Part shown: positions 23,878 through 36,925 of the stretch, in pieces
Position numbering within the stretch: position 1 is the stretch's first letter
Layout: the number at the start of each line of letters is the position of its first letter
Assembly (NCBI GenBank): GCA_963921825.1
Contig: OY997591.1
Span: forward strand, 18,533,515 to 18,597,514
Origin: Erodium maritimum
Taxonomy: Eukaryota > Streptophyta > Magnoliopsida > Geraniales > Geraniaceae
Length of the DNA stretch: 64,000 bases
Direction: 5' to 3'
The notes under the pieces: model-generated
What the model saw: only the letters and a program-made list of their open reading frames with translations
Databases searched by the model: none
Told to the model about the DNA's origin: nothing
Made by a program: the position numbers and the translations under genes

Positions 23878-24063
23878 TTGTATTGATGTACTTAGATTTG
23901 ATTTATGAGGTAAGGTTTATTATGTCCCCCTCATTTAGGTGTATTTTGACTATTATATTAATAAAATAACAAGAGTATCGACTCTTTTTTTTTAAGTAAA
24001 AAAAGCCTTGTATAAATGTTCGCTTAAGGCCCCCAAATCTGTTGGGCCGGCCCTGCCAATGCC

Positions 24064-26245
24064 CATATTTGATTGTCTACTGAAAAGTGCATGGTTCATC
24101 CACAAAAGAGATGAAAGCTAGAAAAGAAAAGTGAGCCGGTGATAGTTTATCATGTGAAAGAGGATGTACCATCGAGTTTCCTGAAGGGTGGAACCTAAGG
24201 GAAAGATAGAAGGTGGTATGGTGTAATCATAATTACTTAAGCGTGTAGAGATCTTGTGGGAACGCTTGGCGAGAAAAGATGGCATTTCCACAATCTCATG
24301 GGCTGCATCCTCAATTGGGATGGAAGATAAAGAAGATGTTTCTGGTGGCGGAGTATGAATCTCATGCAAAAGTGTAGCATCAATTAGAATCAAGGGTGGA
24401 TCATGAGAATCATCAAAAGTGGTCCGGTGTCTGCACATTGGTCTCCTAGGAAAATGTTCTCCAAAAAATGCACATCATGTGATACGATGACCGTTTGTGC
24501 TTCAAGGTCATAAATGCGATAACCTTTATGTCTCCTTGGATATCCCACAAATAAGTGGGGGCGCGATCTTGGGGAAAATTTGTCGCACGTCTGTCGGTGA
24601 ACATTGCAAAAACGACCAAAACTTCGGAGGTGATCATATAATCTGGTTTCTTCCCATAAAGCATGTCAAAAAGAGTTTTATTCCCAATTATTGCGAGTGG
24701 CATATGATTTATCAAATAGGTTGTTGTAAGTGCGCATTCTCCCAAAAAAACACAACAAAATTATAGTTCGAAAACACAAGGCACATTCAACCTCAAGAAG
24801 ATGTCAGTGTTCCATCTCTACGACACCATTTTTTGGGGATTGCCTACACAACTGGTTTGAAATTCCATACCGGTGTTATGGTAGTAAGCTACTAGTTCGT
24901 GGTGTTGGAATTCCTTGCCTCCATCAGTGTGAAGGTACTTTACCCGAACATCAAAATGACCTATTACCTAATTAAAGAAATGGAAAATGTGCGTTTTCAC
25001 TTCTAACTTCTGCTTCATTAAGTACACCCAGGTAGCCCTGTTATAATCATCAACAATAAAGAGGAAGAAATGACACCTTGAGAGTGGGTGTGTGTAACAA
25101 GATCTCCAAAATATCTCAATGGATTAATTCAAATATCCGAGTAGTCTTATGTGTGTGGAATGGGAAGGCCAATCATGTCTGTTTATCCCTACAACAAGTG
25201 TCACATACACTCAATCCATGCTTAGAAAGGTTCGAAGGTAAACCCAAAATTAAAGATGATTGAGAAGCCGACATACGCCCCAAATACAGATGTCATAACT
25301 GAGTGTCATCGTTCCTATAAGTTAATAACGCTCTGCCTACCACCGCTGGTTACCAATGGTAGGACCAGTTTTGTACCTTACCTGTTTCAATCAGCTTTGT
25401 TAAGGGTAAGTCGTGTATCGCATAATAGTCCAAGTGAAATATTAGCACACAATTGAGATCACGAGTAATCAGACCTATTGATAGTAAATTGAAACTAACG
25501 GTACTACAAGTACTCAATCAAGGGTCAATATGAGATCAAGGACCACTTGTCCTACGACGGTCACTTAGGCACTTTCCTCGTTAGGCATTTCTACAAGCAA
25601 ATATTGATTTCTATCCCAAACATTTGATAAAAGGGAGACATTACATAAAATATGATTAGTGGCCCTAGAGTCAATAATCCATGTGCGAAAGATATTACCA
25701 GATATTTGACAGGTAGTCGAGGTACCAAAAAATAATTCGTAGGTCGAGATATGCTGAAAATATCTAGAAAATGAGCCTTTTGGGCATTAGAAAGTTGGCC
25801 CAAAAAGCCTCAAAAGAGGAGTTCGCGGGTTGGCCTGATCCGGCCAAAGGATCCACGTCCAATATTTGGCTCGCTTCAAGAACCGAGACCTGTCTTGGAC
25901 CCGCATGGAGATCCGCGTGTCCTTATGTCGTTTGAATTTTGGAGGGACGACCCGTTTGATTTGTGGCTCTATGGCCAATACAGGTAGGCTCGTAAGGGCT
26001 TGTGGTGTCTTCTTCCCTAGATGAGCATCACACAGAAAATGAATAGAGCATGATAGGGTGTGTTGTCGTAGAAAACGTGGAGGGAATGACGCTAGTGGCA
26101 GCCAACGCCAACGGATAGTGCTTTCTGAGAGTTTGCCGCCATCTCTCCTTGGTTCGCCACCACACACGAATTTTGCTTCGGTGGACGTGGAGTGGTGAGT
26201 CGTTGGAGCAATATGTTCAGGTGAAAATTGTTCTTCGTCTCTCAA
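24064..26245 (-). pseudogene. Copia B gag/protease/integrase part
   Basis: On the minus strand: an unclear gag-like segment (25800-26245), a protease remnant (about 25570-25760), a GAG-pre-integrase remnant with HGLSVCDTCCRDKQ and FELIH.DI (about 25130-25260), then the integrase C-terminal part WGECALTTTYLINHMPLAI and NKTLFDMLYGKKPDY (24600-24750), then a Ser/Pro-rich linker (24118-24438) leading into ISFVDEP..FQ directly at the hAT junction. The coding sense continues across the hAT insertion once one CCAATGCC copy is removed. Confidence 0.75.
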
Positions 26246-26270
26246 TGCTTTGATTCTCGTATTAATACCA

Positions 26271-28490
26271 CAAATGTACCGTCCACAGATGCCATGTTTG
26301 GCTGAATTACAAATAGTTATTTCGCCCCGACCATTTATAGTCGGCCATATGACCTTTTTTCAAATATTAATAAATCATATATTGATCATCCTCAATTTCA
26401 GCACAAATATCTCACACCCTCAACCTAAAAACTAGAAACCACTGATTCTCCTCTCGTAACTCCAAAACCTTTTCTCGCTATATATTTCACTCCAAACTTT
26501 TTCTCAACTTATTTTTCCAAATAGATCCGCCAACCAAAGAAGAAATAGAAAAAAACTCATCGACGATCAAATTGAAGCTAAATACCAGTTATATGAGTCA
26601 TTGTATAGAAGTCTCACTCATCCTCAATAGTGTTGACTTGAGTTGATCGAGGGAAAAGTTTGGCACATAGGCGCAATACCCGAACTTGTATCAACAAAGG
26701 TCGCGAGGAAGGATATGCATGTCTTATGATCGATGATGCGATGCATTTTGATATACTATTTATCCATCTTCTCTCACATTTTAAATACATTTATTTCCCT
26801 TAACTGTGCATAAATGTTATCCTTTGGTTTATTTGTTTAGAACAAGATATTACTGTGTTTGGGTCTATTTTTCAGATTATTGAAACCATCTAGGAAGTAG
26901 GATCAAAGAGGATCGACGCCGTCTAACATTCATTTGACGCCATCGAGATAGTAGTTGACTCCCTCCAAAACTATCTGGTATTTTCAAAGCCAAAGCCAAT
27001 GAACCGTTAACCTTGTCCTCCTCACCGTCAACGGGTCTGTAAACTTTGGACTTAACATATCGAGAGTACACAAATTCATTATAAGTCTAGATCTGAAAGC
27101 AAGGGAAAGGTTCCTAGGGTGATTTCCACTCGTTCTCTATAATGGAGAGGATAGAATAAAGCGTGAAGGAAGTTCTTCTCAAAAGACTTCTCCAATTTTG
27201 GTTTTAACAACTTAAGAGATTGACTGATTGACTTGAGCTCCTTGATTATTGGCCAAACCCACAATCATTAGTGTTAATATTTATATTCAAATTCATGTAC
27301 TATATTAGATTTTGGATAATGAATGAGTAGTGTGTATTTAATCAATTTTGTGGATTATATACTATTTTTTATTCTCCTAATTGAGTATAAGAGATTTCCT
27401 AATTGAGTATAAGAGATTATTAGAATTTAAATGATTTCATTGATTTTTGGTTATATATGATTCGATTATCTAGCTAGAATTTAATGGTGTGGATTAAATT
27501 CAAGAATTTTTAGAGATTGTATGAAGTTAAATCATGATCAATATGTTGGGTTTTAGGGTTCATACAAATACTGGAAAACAAAAATTTAATTCTAAAAACA
27601 CGAACTTCAAATACATGTGATTCGGTTAACCGATAGTAGATTGAATAGAAATCATACCTCATATAGATTCAAGTTTGATTCAAGACGAGGACCTTTAATT
27701 ACGTTCTTCTGTATACACCTTCTAAATAAGACGACTTGGATGAGACACTATATGGTTACAATAACGTTAATAAAGAGATAGTTATGAAATGGTTGGCAGT
27801 AATACATTGCAGTGTCTATTTGAAGACATGAATGCATACAAAGATGGTCTTCGACAATGTCGTCTCCAATTTAAGTCAATGTTGCACCTCGACATGCATG
27901 ATAATTTGGAGGTAGATCAATTTGTCCAATCGATCTGATGCTGATCACTAGAACCCCAAAGTCACGACCATAATTTTCCCTAGTAGTGAGTATGGTATTT
28001 GTTGCATTTTATGCTGAAACTTCTTAAATCGTTTATGATGTTTATTTGTTTGGAATGGTTTGTCAACTTATTCAAATTATTTTGAAATTATCTACATATT
28101 CAACTTGTTTTGGGTTTTGTTTGAAATTTTTGTTGTGTCATTCGTTGTACTTGATATAGTTGTATATGATTTTTTTTATAAATTGCTTTCTATCCTATAG
28201 AATTTTTGTCGCTGAATGATTGACAGATTAACGAATGTCAAACATGCAGTGTAGTCATTGATTAGGTTTGGTAGGATGACTCTTGAGAAAATGCTCTTTT
28301 TCACATTTATCCCGTAAGTAATGTTGTTTGGGTATTAGTTAGCGTATGAAAAGTATTGAACATTTCATGTGAATATAATGACATTTGTATCACTACGTAA
28401 TTGAACATGATCATGGTTATTGGGTAAGCTATATTGAGTTGTATTGTTTGAATGCGCATCGTTACAAATAACGCATTGTACATTAGTCTA
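26271..28490. other. Intergenic, no gene recognised
   Basis: AT-rich sequence without a coding signal I trust. Short open frames at 26877-27071 and 27079-27264 on the minus strand have no recognisable domain. A local duplication of CCTAATTGAGTATAAGAGATT is seen at about 27378-27420. Part of it may be the unrecognised 5' LTR of copia element B. Confidence 0.5.
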
Positions 28491-30610
28491 GTTTTTTTTT
28501 TGCATAGAAGTCGAAATTTATTGATACTAAAGATAACGTGGAACAAGATGATACTAGAAATGATAAGAATTAAAAGGGCGAGACAAAGTCTCAAACGACA
28601 CGTTTAAGACGCGAGCCCTATTCCCGACTAATCCAGGTAAAAACTGAGGGGGTAGATCCTCTGGACGATGTGCACGTGGTCGTAGCTCACTTAGCTCTTT
28701 TCTTGACTCAACCTAGAAATGCTCATGGTGTCTGATAACATACTAGTCTCACGGAGGAGGCCTTCTCAGGACATTTAGGGGAATACCGAGTATCTAGGGA
28801 GAACACTAAGAAAAGGGAGAGGCTTGGGGTTGAGATGGATCTGACCCTGACAGAGCGAGGCGTGCACCCCCATACACACTCTGTTGCTCGATCTCACACT
28901 CGTTGTCCCTAGAAAGGTTGCTTCGTAGATCTCGCCTTTGTATCCTCCAAGAGAGCCATCATCATCGCCGGAGGGAGGGGGTAGCGTCCAAGTTCCACTT
29001 CTTCGAACTCGGGGTAGGGGGAGTGTGGCCATCCTTGCTTTATGGAGTCGGAACTTATTCGTACTCCCGCGAGACGACCCGATGCCCAGGGTAGGGACTT
29101 GAGTCGCCAAGACATGCAAGCTCTTGGAGCGAAACAGGAGCACCTCCTGGCTAGGTAGGAGGTATTGTGTTTCCTCAGCCTCGAGTGTCCACACACCCTT
29201 GGAGGGTGGGAGTGGTGGATCGGACTAAGAGGGGCACGTGCTTCCAGATCCAAATTACTAGGCATGAAGTCTTGTGTTGGAGCGGTATATGGCACTCCTA
29301 GTGGTGTAAAACCCAGTGCAACTTTAGGCTGAGGTGGGCGCAAGCAAGCCTCTATGACCTAAAACTTGACGGGGAGGGGGTACGGTGGGTTGGGAGCTGG
29401 GCCCTGATAGGACCTGATCAGTCTCTACGAATCTCTTTCTGCATGTTAGAGAGCTCCTCTATCATTAGGACAGATCAAAGCGAGGGACCCGAGATCAGCA
29501 GATGAGTCGAGCGACTAAGTGGTGTGGAAAGGTTCTTCTAGAAGCGCACCTTCAAGGTTCCTCTCCAAGCTAGACCCATAGTGTCCGTCCTAGAATCCAC
29601 GAAACCTACAAGTGCCTCACCTAGATGGAATCCCGTTTCGACTGTGAGGATGTACAGGGAAGGTCAGAGATTTGGGCCCATATTTAGATGCGGAAGAATA
29701 AGAGGGTAGCCAGATTGATGTGCAGCTCCAGAACAAGGGTTTCCTGCTTATAAAACCAAGACTCGACTCTATGGAATCGGTCCTTCTCCACCTAAGAAGT
29801 GAATTAAAAGTCGGAGATCCCCCCATAAAGGTCCTAGATGATGAGTCAATTATGGTGCCAGACCTTCATCATCAGGCCCTCCATGGATGGCCGATCATTC
29901 TGTAGAGACGGGAATAGTCGGCCTGCCAGACCAAACGTCGTGTGGGCCCAATCATGGTCCGCTCTCGGGTGACGTTAGATGGAGATGACCTTGTCCTCCT
30001 CCGCGTTCATGGTGAGTGCGTCAAAAACCTCATGGATGGAAAGTATGTCCTCCATAAGAGTTATATATGGTACCATCGGGATGGCCCCGTGGGATGGGCT
30101 GACCATTGTGGGGGATCCAGTGACATGGGGTTTGGGCCTGAGCAGATACGTTATCAGGGTGGTCAACGAGGTGGTTAAGACACAGGAAATCCTCACAGGA
30201 CGGGAGGTCGAGACAACATCTTCAGAAACCCTAGCCATTGACATCGCCATGAGGCAGAAGATTGAGACATGGATGACCGAGGCTATCCTTAGATGAGGAG
30301 AGCAGGAGATCAACCGAAAATATCACTAGTCGAGGGGAAACCACATGTGCAACCGATACTGCCATAGGGAGTGGGCGGAGAGGCATAAGAGAAGGCTGAG
30401 ATTCCCTATTTCTTGGTCGTGGTAGCTTAATAAAGCCCGCCGATGGGGCTAGAGGCAAGACCTGACGCGCCTTGGGCATTGGATCAACGTGGGGACAAGA
30501 TGTGAACGAGGGCAGGTGAGTACGTGGCTGATTGTAGAGGTGTCAATAGGTTCGGGAGTAATGTGGATAGACATAGAGAGAGGAGACAGAAAGGAACCTT
30601 AATTCGGGAG
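28491..30610 (-). mobile_element. LINE (L1-type) relic with ORF1 DUF4283 part
   Basis: On the minus strand it ends in an A9 tail (28491-28499 as T's on the plus strand). Upstream lie fragments of the ORF1 DUF4283 region: GLAGRLFPSLQNDRPSMEGL, then KDRFHRVESWFYKQETLVLE, then IWAQISDLP (29617-29900). These match the usual L.GKLL...P....AL, the W.F....LVL, and the VWVQ..GLP blocks of plant LINE ORF1 proteins. ORF2 endonuclease and reverse transcriptase are missing. Frame breaks are frequent. I did not find a target duplication. Confidence 0.6.
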
Positions 30611-30738
30611 ATTACATAAACCTAATTAACATAAAAAATATATGTGAATTGATCATATTTATAACAATTATTCGAGGTAAATGGAAATTAAGTAAATCTA
30701 TATATAATACATGCAAGTAAAAAAGGAGGTTGATAGAA

Positions 30739-31227
30739 GGGGTTACTCCATGTCCTAACACCCAACTTTCAGAAATTGTTAAATCCAAACCCTGTACAAT
30801 TGAAATTGCCATGTAGTAACGGTCAATTAACTGAAATTGCCAATTGTTTCTAATTTTAAACGGACGTTAACTTGGACAAGTGAAAAGTCGAGTTTACCCT
30901 CAAATATGTTCTTCATACGGATGTTAAATTGGCCTAACTTCATCTCTTTGTGACCTAATCTCTTCATCTCAGCTCTTCGAACTTCATCTCTTTGTGTCCA
31001 ACCTTCGAATTTCATCTCTTCGTGACCTCTGCTCGCGTAAGCTCCATTATAAAATGAGTCACGTGGGCAGCACGTGATTCACTGTTCACGGAAAAGTCAA
31101 TTTAAACAGTACTTTTTGATTTTTAATAATTCAGTTTTGAAATTCGTTACTATTTGATAATTTTCCAAATCTTGGGTTTGGATTTGACAATTAAGTGTAG
31201 TACGAGGTTAGGACATGGAGTAAACCC
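30739..31227 (+). mobile_element. Mutator-type MITE, copy 1
   Basis: 489 bp with terminal inverted repeats GGGGTTACTCCATGTCCTAAC and GTTAGGACATGGAGTAAACCC. Exact 9-bp flanks TTGATAGAA (30730-30738 and 31228-31236) are a Mutator-superfamily signature. It is a near-identical sister of the copy at 43495-43984. Non-coding. Confidence 0.95.
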
Positions 31228-31454
31228 TTGATAGAATAAGAAAATAAAAAATATGTTTCTCTCTCCTCTTCCAACCAGGCTGAAAGAATTTTATTTTATG
31301 TCCATGTTTTTACTGTTGGTTGATAGGGTATGCTGATAGCATAAACAAGTATTATAAAAGAAAATTTAAATGCACACAAATTAAATGTAAATGACATTTC
31401 ATTGAAAATAACTAAAATGCTAATATAATAATCGAAATAAACTAGAATGAAAGA

Positions 31455-32003
31455 TAATTATGCGTCATCACCAAACTTGTTCCAAATGTTTTCGATGAGG
31501 TCATAAGCATGATGAGCACGTTGATCATGCATCATTTGGGTGTTTGATAACATTGGTCAAGACGAAGCTTCCTTGCATGAATGTTGGTTCATTTGACCCA
31601 CCCTCATCTATATGTTAAGTGTAGCCGTCATGCGTATGATGTTCTACCTCGACAATCATATTGTGCATGATAACACATGCATTTATGACTAAGATGAGAG
31701 AAGATGGTTTCCACATTCGACTCAGCCGAGGGATAATGTGAAACCGAGATTGGAAGACCCCAAATGCTCGTTCCACATCCTTCTTGCATGCTTCTTGGAC
31801 TTCAGCAAAATTCTTGAGCTTCAGAAGCCGAGCTAATGAGATTGTTTTCACAAAAACCAGCCAAAAGGGTAAATATCATCAATAAGATAATAAGGAAGGT
31901 TGTATTGGTGACCATTTACCGTGTATTAGACCGGTGGTTTCCAACCATTGACGACGCCCGAGAATAACCTGGAAAGGTTAAGCACAATTAAGTTTTTATT
32001 GGA
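31455..32003 (-). pseudogene. Harbinger transposase, C-terminal segment
   Basis: On the minus strand: VNGHQYNLPYYLIDDIYPFW, VKTISLARL, EACKKDVERAFGVFQSRFHI, MWKPSSLILVINACVIMHNM, VEVEHH, then HHAYDLIENIWNKFG near the end. This is the DDE_Tnp_4 (ALP1-like) pattern, with the catalytic Asp in YLIDDIYP and Glu in DVERAFG. Stops interrupt it. It is separated from its upstream part by LTR copy C at 32009. Confidence 0.85.
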
Positions 32004-33440
32004 ACCCGTGTAAGAACCGCTCCCGGTCAACGCCAATCAAATCGGCGGAAAAACAGAAAAATTTAAAATTTTGGGACAGACACTTAAATGAACCTAAATT
32101 TGACCCCGAGGGTCATATCGGACTTAAGTTGACCCCGATATCGACCAAAGTGAGTTCTGGGGGACTCAGGGCAACTTTTTGACCAATTTGGGAAAGGTTG
32201 ACTTTTTGCCGGAAAAGTCAACCGAGCGACGTTTTGGTACGTTCGAGGCCCGTTTTGGATCCAAAAAGCTTAGCCGTCGTTACAGCGGTCTTATTTGGGC
32301 CGTTTCCTTGTAGCACGTGAAATTTCGTAATTTCTTGGAAAATGGGCCCGTTAGGGGCCCGAGACGGCCGAATTTCGCGAATCGGACTGAAAAATATCTA
32401 TCAAGATATTTTTCTAAGGTGTGGGACCCACTTGACACTTGTCACACATTTGGTGGTTGGTTTTGAAAATAAAGAAAAAGAAATGAAGTGGTAGTTTTGT
32501 AAATAAGGGGTGGTTGGTGAATTTTTGAACAAAACAAAAGGAAATGCAGAGAGTGGTTCGGCCAAAGAGAAACAAAAGGGAAAAGGGAGAGAGAAAGAAG
32601 AGAGAAGGAGGAAAGGAAAAAAGGAAAAGAAAGTGAAGGCTTTTTTCGATTGCCCGACGATCCGACCGACCGATCGACTCAACGACTGCGGATCCGAACT
32701 CCCCTCGTCATTCCGTACGGTGAGAACCGTTCTTTTCTCGTTTTGGTACGTTTGAAAATTAGGGTTTGAGTTTAAACGAGTCAAATATGGTTGGGTTTTG
32801 GTTAGAATTGGTTTAAAGACGAATAGTTGAGGTTTGGGGTTCGTTAGGAACGTTTTGGGGCGAAAAGGAAAATTTTCCATTGTGGCCGTGTGGGGCCCAC
32901 TTGCCCGGGCCTCGTGTTTTTCGTGTTCAGGTGCTTTTGGACGATCCCCGAATCGATAATTCACACCCGGAACGAATTATGGAATTAAATTGTGAAAATT
33001 GGAATTACCGTGTTTAGAAACTTTAAACGCGAATTAAATCGCTCGGAAGTCGGAAATTGATTCCGTCGATTGCATTGGAACCCTTAAATTATTCTAAGAT
33101 CGTAGAAACGAAAACGGGAATTTTCGGAGCCCCGGAAGGGCGTTTTCCAATCCCGGGCAGATTCGCCGAGCCGGGCGAATCGGGCCTTTCCGGGCCCATT
33201 GTTGAAAATGTCGAGTAATTGGGAAGTTTGGGAGTGATCGGCATTATCGGGTTTGCGTTTGGGCATCTAATTCTTTAAAATTCAGCTTCGCCTGCGAACT
33301 TAAAAAGTGATTTAATTTGTGTTCATGTTAGATCGTGCCACCGACCGCGGAAATGGGAGGCTAGGCGAGTGATCGCGAGCGCGCCGGAGCTTGGGCATGG
33401 ACTTTTGGGAAAGTGTTACGAGGTAGGGAAAGTTAACAGT

Positions 33441-33640
33441 AGAAATGCATGTGACACTTAGTGGTGTCGTAGGATAAGTAAATTTATCGAACAATAGAAA
33501 TGCAGGTGACACTTAGTGGTGTCGTAGGATACGTGAACGTATCGAACAATAGAAATGCATGTGACACTTAGTAGTGTCGTAGGGTAAGTGAACGTATCGA
33601 ACATTAGAAATACTTGTGGCATTTGGTTGTGCTCGTAGGT
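33441..33640 (+). repeat. Tandem repeat in copy C, about 55 bp x 3
   Basis: Units start with AGAAATGCATGTGACACTTA at 33441, 33497 and 33551, with a partial fourth at 33606. Each contains GTGTCGTAGG and TATCGAACA(A/T)T. Confidence 0.9.
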
Positions 33641-33815
33641 TGATTGAATTGTTTGTGTTTGTGGGTGGCCATGAGTGCCCGTGGGGAGTTGAACCCGTAT
33701 TGGTTGACTGACTTGCCGAGTGGTAGTTAGTCGTGTTGTCGTATTTTCTTCCTATTTGCGGGGTATTGTGTGTTATTTGGTTGTGACTGTGATTGTTCTG
33801 GTGATGACTGTTGAG

Positions 33816-34170
33816 CTATGCCCGATGGGTGTATCGTACCCTCCGGTGCGCGGTCGGTAAAGTGCTGAGGGTTGTGGTTCCCGTCAGGTGCGTCGTACCT
33901 GACGGCGCATGATCGGTAAAGTGCTGAGGTTAGAGCTGTGCCTGAGGGGTGTATCGTACCCTCCAATGCGTGGTCGGTAAAGAGCAGAGGGTTGTGGTCC
34001 CCGTAGGTGTGTTGCACCTTCCGGCGCGTGATTGGTAAAGTGGTGAGGCTGGATTTATGCCCGAGGGGTGTGTCGTACCCTCCGGTGCGCGGTCGGTAAA
34101 GAGCAGAGGGTTGTGGTCCCCGTCAGGTGTGTGGCACCTTCCGGCGCATGATCGGTAAAGTACTGAGGCT
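33816..34170 (+). repeat. Tandem repeat in copy C, about 120-bp dimers x 3
   Basis: Dimers start at about 33816, 33936 and 34055. Each half carries a CCTCCGG.GCG.GGTCGGTAAAG-like core, the same hairpin-plus-TAAA module as the 55-bp repeat of copy A. Confidence 0.85.
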
Positions 34171-34702
34171 TGTGGTTATGGTTTGCGTGACTTTGATCAC
34201 TTCTGTGTTGTTGTGTGCTTTGAGGTCGTCTTTACGGTGTAGGGTCTACATTACGGGTACGAGCGTTTAGATTGGTTGGGGAAAGTAAGAATTTTCGTGT
34301 GACAGACAGGTTATTTGAGTTTGGGGATAGTAGTCCCCGGTGTTTTGTTTGTTGTTGGTTTTCCGGCATTTCTGCTAGTATGCCGTAGTCAGTCTGGTAT
34401 CCATGGTGGTGAACGAACGCTCACCCCTATCGGCTTTTCCTACAGGTACTGGTCGCGAGGCGGACTAGGGGAACTCTCGAAGCTTGAAGAGCTGGGAGCG
34501 GGAGTCTGGGTTTTGGGAGTTTAGCGACGTACGCTTTGGTTTTTGTCCGCTTGTTTTGGACGCTTTTCAGTTGTAAAACATTGTTTTGATTAACGTAAGT
34601 GGCAATTTTAAAAAGGTTTATTAAAATATTTGAAAATCGTTTTACTGTTTCACCGTTCGCGTTCCGGGTTCGGTCATGCCGAATTCGGGGCGTGACAACC
34701 CG

Positions 34703-35144
34703 CCATATCAAAAAACGCGCTCCAAATCCACAAGTCCCGCATGTCAACGACCTCGAGAACCATAGTTGGTATGTTATCATGATCCCTCCTCGGTTAAGAG
34801 CCTTTCAATGTCGTCAGAAAATTCTTATACTTCTAGTGCATGAAGTCAAGACTACCCAACATCCAGAGAAATCCACGCGCTTTATTCACTGCTAAAATGT
34901 AATTCATATCAACCTATGTTGGTTTACGTAGATAAGTTGAGCCAAATATAGTAATAACTACCCTGCAATTTTATCAACCACTCCAGAGTTGTTTTTTCGC
35001 CAATTCTCATATACTCCTCCATAACATCGGCTACAATTCCATAACACAATTGTCTAATGGTCGTAATACATTTTTCATACGGAGATAATGATATCTAAAC
35101 CAAACCGTCCATGCGTTGCCTGAAGTATGCATCTTTATCCTCCA
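34703..35144 (-). pseudogene. Harbinger transposase, middle segment
   Basis: On the minus strand it reads MEDKDAYFRQRMDGLV, LSPYEKCITTIRQLCYGI, ADVMEEYMRIGEKTTLEWLI, an LGSLD.MH..KYK block, NIPTMVLEVVDMRDLWIWSA. It joins the C-terminal segment (31455-32003) and the N-terminal one (38274 onward) when the two LTR-like insertions are removed. It contains the first part of the DDE domain. Internal stops and small frameshifts show decay beyond the insertions. Confidence 0.85.
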
Positions 35145-36925
35145 TGTAATAACCACTCCCGGTCAACGCCAGTCAAATCTGCGAAAAACAGGAAAATTTA
35201 AAAAAATTCAGTTGACACTTGATTGAACCTAAATTTGACCCCGAGGGTCATACCGGACTTAATTTGACCCAGATATCGACCAAAGTGAGTTCCGGGGGCC
35301 TCAGGGCAACTTTCTGATCAATTTGGGAAATGTTGACTTTTCGCTGGAAAAGTCAAACGAGCGACGTTTTGGTCCATTCGAGGACCGTTTTGGATCCAAA
35401 AAGCTTAGCCGTCATCGCAGCGGTCTTAGTTGAGCCGTTTCCTTGTAGCCCGTGAAGTTTCGTAATTTCTTGGAAAAAGTGCCCGTTCGGGGCCCGAGAC
35501 GGCCGAATTTCGCGAATCTGACTAAAAAACATCTAGGAGATATATTCCAAAAGGTGTGGGACCCATCTTGCCACATGTCACCAATGTGGTGGTGTTAGAT
35601 AACATTGAACAAAACAAAATATGGAAGGGTGGTGTTAGTTGTGTAAATATGATAAATGTGGTGTTTTTGAAAAAAATACAAAAGATGAGCCAAGGGTGAT
35701 GTTCGGCCATATTGGGAAAAAGTGGGTTTTTGGAGAGAGAAAATAGAGAGAGAAGGAGAAGGAGAAGAAGAGAGAAAAGAGAAGAGGGTGTTTGGAGTTT
35801 TGGCTTTTCCCGTCGATCAAGTCGTTGGATCGTCTCAACGATAGAAGAATCGAGTTCACACCGTCATTCTCTACGTGAGCACCTAACCGATTTTCGTTTT
35901 GTTAAGTTCGAATTTTAGGGTTTGAGTTTAAACGATTCAAATATGGTTGGGTTTTGGTTAGAATTGGTTAAAAGATGAAGGGTTGAGGTTTGGGGTTCGT
36001 TAGGAACGCTTTGGGGCAAAAAGGGAATTTTGCCATTGTGGCCGTGTGGGGCCCACATGCCCGGGTATCGGGTTTTCGTGTTCGGGTGGTTTAGAACGTT
36101 CCCCAAGTAATTAATCTTCAACTGGATCGAAATTTGGAATTAAATTGTGAAAGTTGTAATTGACGGGTTTAGAAACTTTAAACGCTAATTAATTGACTCG
36201 GAAGTCGGAATTCGATTCCGTCGAGTGCCTAGGAACCCTTGATTTATTCTAAGACCGTAGAAACGAAAACGGGAATTTTCGGAGCCCCGGGAGGGCGTTT
36301 TCAAAACCCGGGCAGATTCGCCATGTCGGGCGAATCGGGCCTTTCCGGGTCCAATATCGACAATGTCGAGTAATTGGGAAGTTTGGGAGTGATCGACATT
36401 GTCGGGGTTACTTTTGGGCGTTAGGTTTATTAAAATTCAGCATTATGCCTGCAAGCTTAAAAGCGTTTAAAATTGTGTTCTTTTAGATCGTGCTGCAGAC
36501 CGAGGGAAGGGAAAGCTAGGCGAGTGACTAAGATCACGCCGAAGCTTGTTGGTTGGCTTTTGGAGAACACGCACGAGGTAGGGAAAAGTAGCCAGATCTC
36601 GGCCCTGACTAGGGAAAGTTAAGAGTAGAATTGCATGTGACACCGGGGTGTCCTGGGTTAAGTAAGTTATCGGATATTAGAAAGGCATGATACGGGAACA
36701 TAGCGAATATTGGAAATGCATGTGACACTTAGTAGTGTCGTAGGAGCAGAGAACTTAGCGTTATTAGAATTACTGGAGGCATATGACCATGCCCTGAGGT
36801 TGATTGCGAACTTATCGAGATTAGGAGTACTAGAGGCATATGACCATGCCCGGAGGTTGATTATGAAACTGTTGATATTAGAACTGTTGGAGGCATCGGT
36901 TATGCCGGAGGTTGATTGTGTATTT

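Larger units (their letters stand above)
21203..24055 (+). mobile_element. hAT DNA transposon, internally deleted
   Basis: The element is 2853 bp. Both ends carry CAGGGCCGGC as terminal inverted repeats, and subterminal GCTTAAGGCCCC motifs are also inverted. Exact 8-bp CCAATGCC duplications flank it. It holds an AT-rich inverted-repeat element (21336-22463), a leader-like zone with poly-T tracts (22650-23640), and a short zinc-finger ORF (23647-23877). The DDE/dimerisation part of the transposase is missing, so it is non-autonomous. It lies inside copia element B and is therefore younger. Confidence 0.92.
19729..26270 (-). mobile_element. Ty1/copia element B, split by a hAT insertion
   Basis: On the minus strand this reads, from high to low coordinate: a poor primer-site-like TGGTATTAATACGAGA near 26262, a gag-like region, protease/GAG-pre-integrase, integrase, linker, reverse transcriptase, RNase H, then a polypurine tract AAGGAGAG (19730-19737) preceding a 3' LTR that starts near 19729. 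The order is that of Ty1/copia. The hAT element at 21203-24055 interrupts the start of the reverse transcriptase. Many stops and frameshifts show the element is dead. LTR pair and target duplication were not found, so the outer limits are approximate. Confidence 0.75.
32009..34697 (+). mobile_element. Long LTR-like element, copy C
   Basis: A 2689-bp element, TGTAAGAACCGCTCCCGG...GGGGCGTGACA, flanked exactly by ACCCG (32004-32008 and 34698-34702). Landmarks: GTGGGGCCCACTTG near 32890, a purine-rich zone 32560-32640, donor-like CGTACG|GTGAG at 32719/32720, GAGGTAGGGAAA near 33420, two minisatellites, hairpin 34409-34427, acceptor-like TTTTCCTACAG ending at 34445. It has no coding capacity. It is either a solo LTR or a complete non-autonomous element. 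It sits in the Harbinger transposase pseudogene. Confidence 0.92.
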
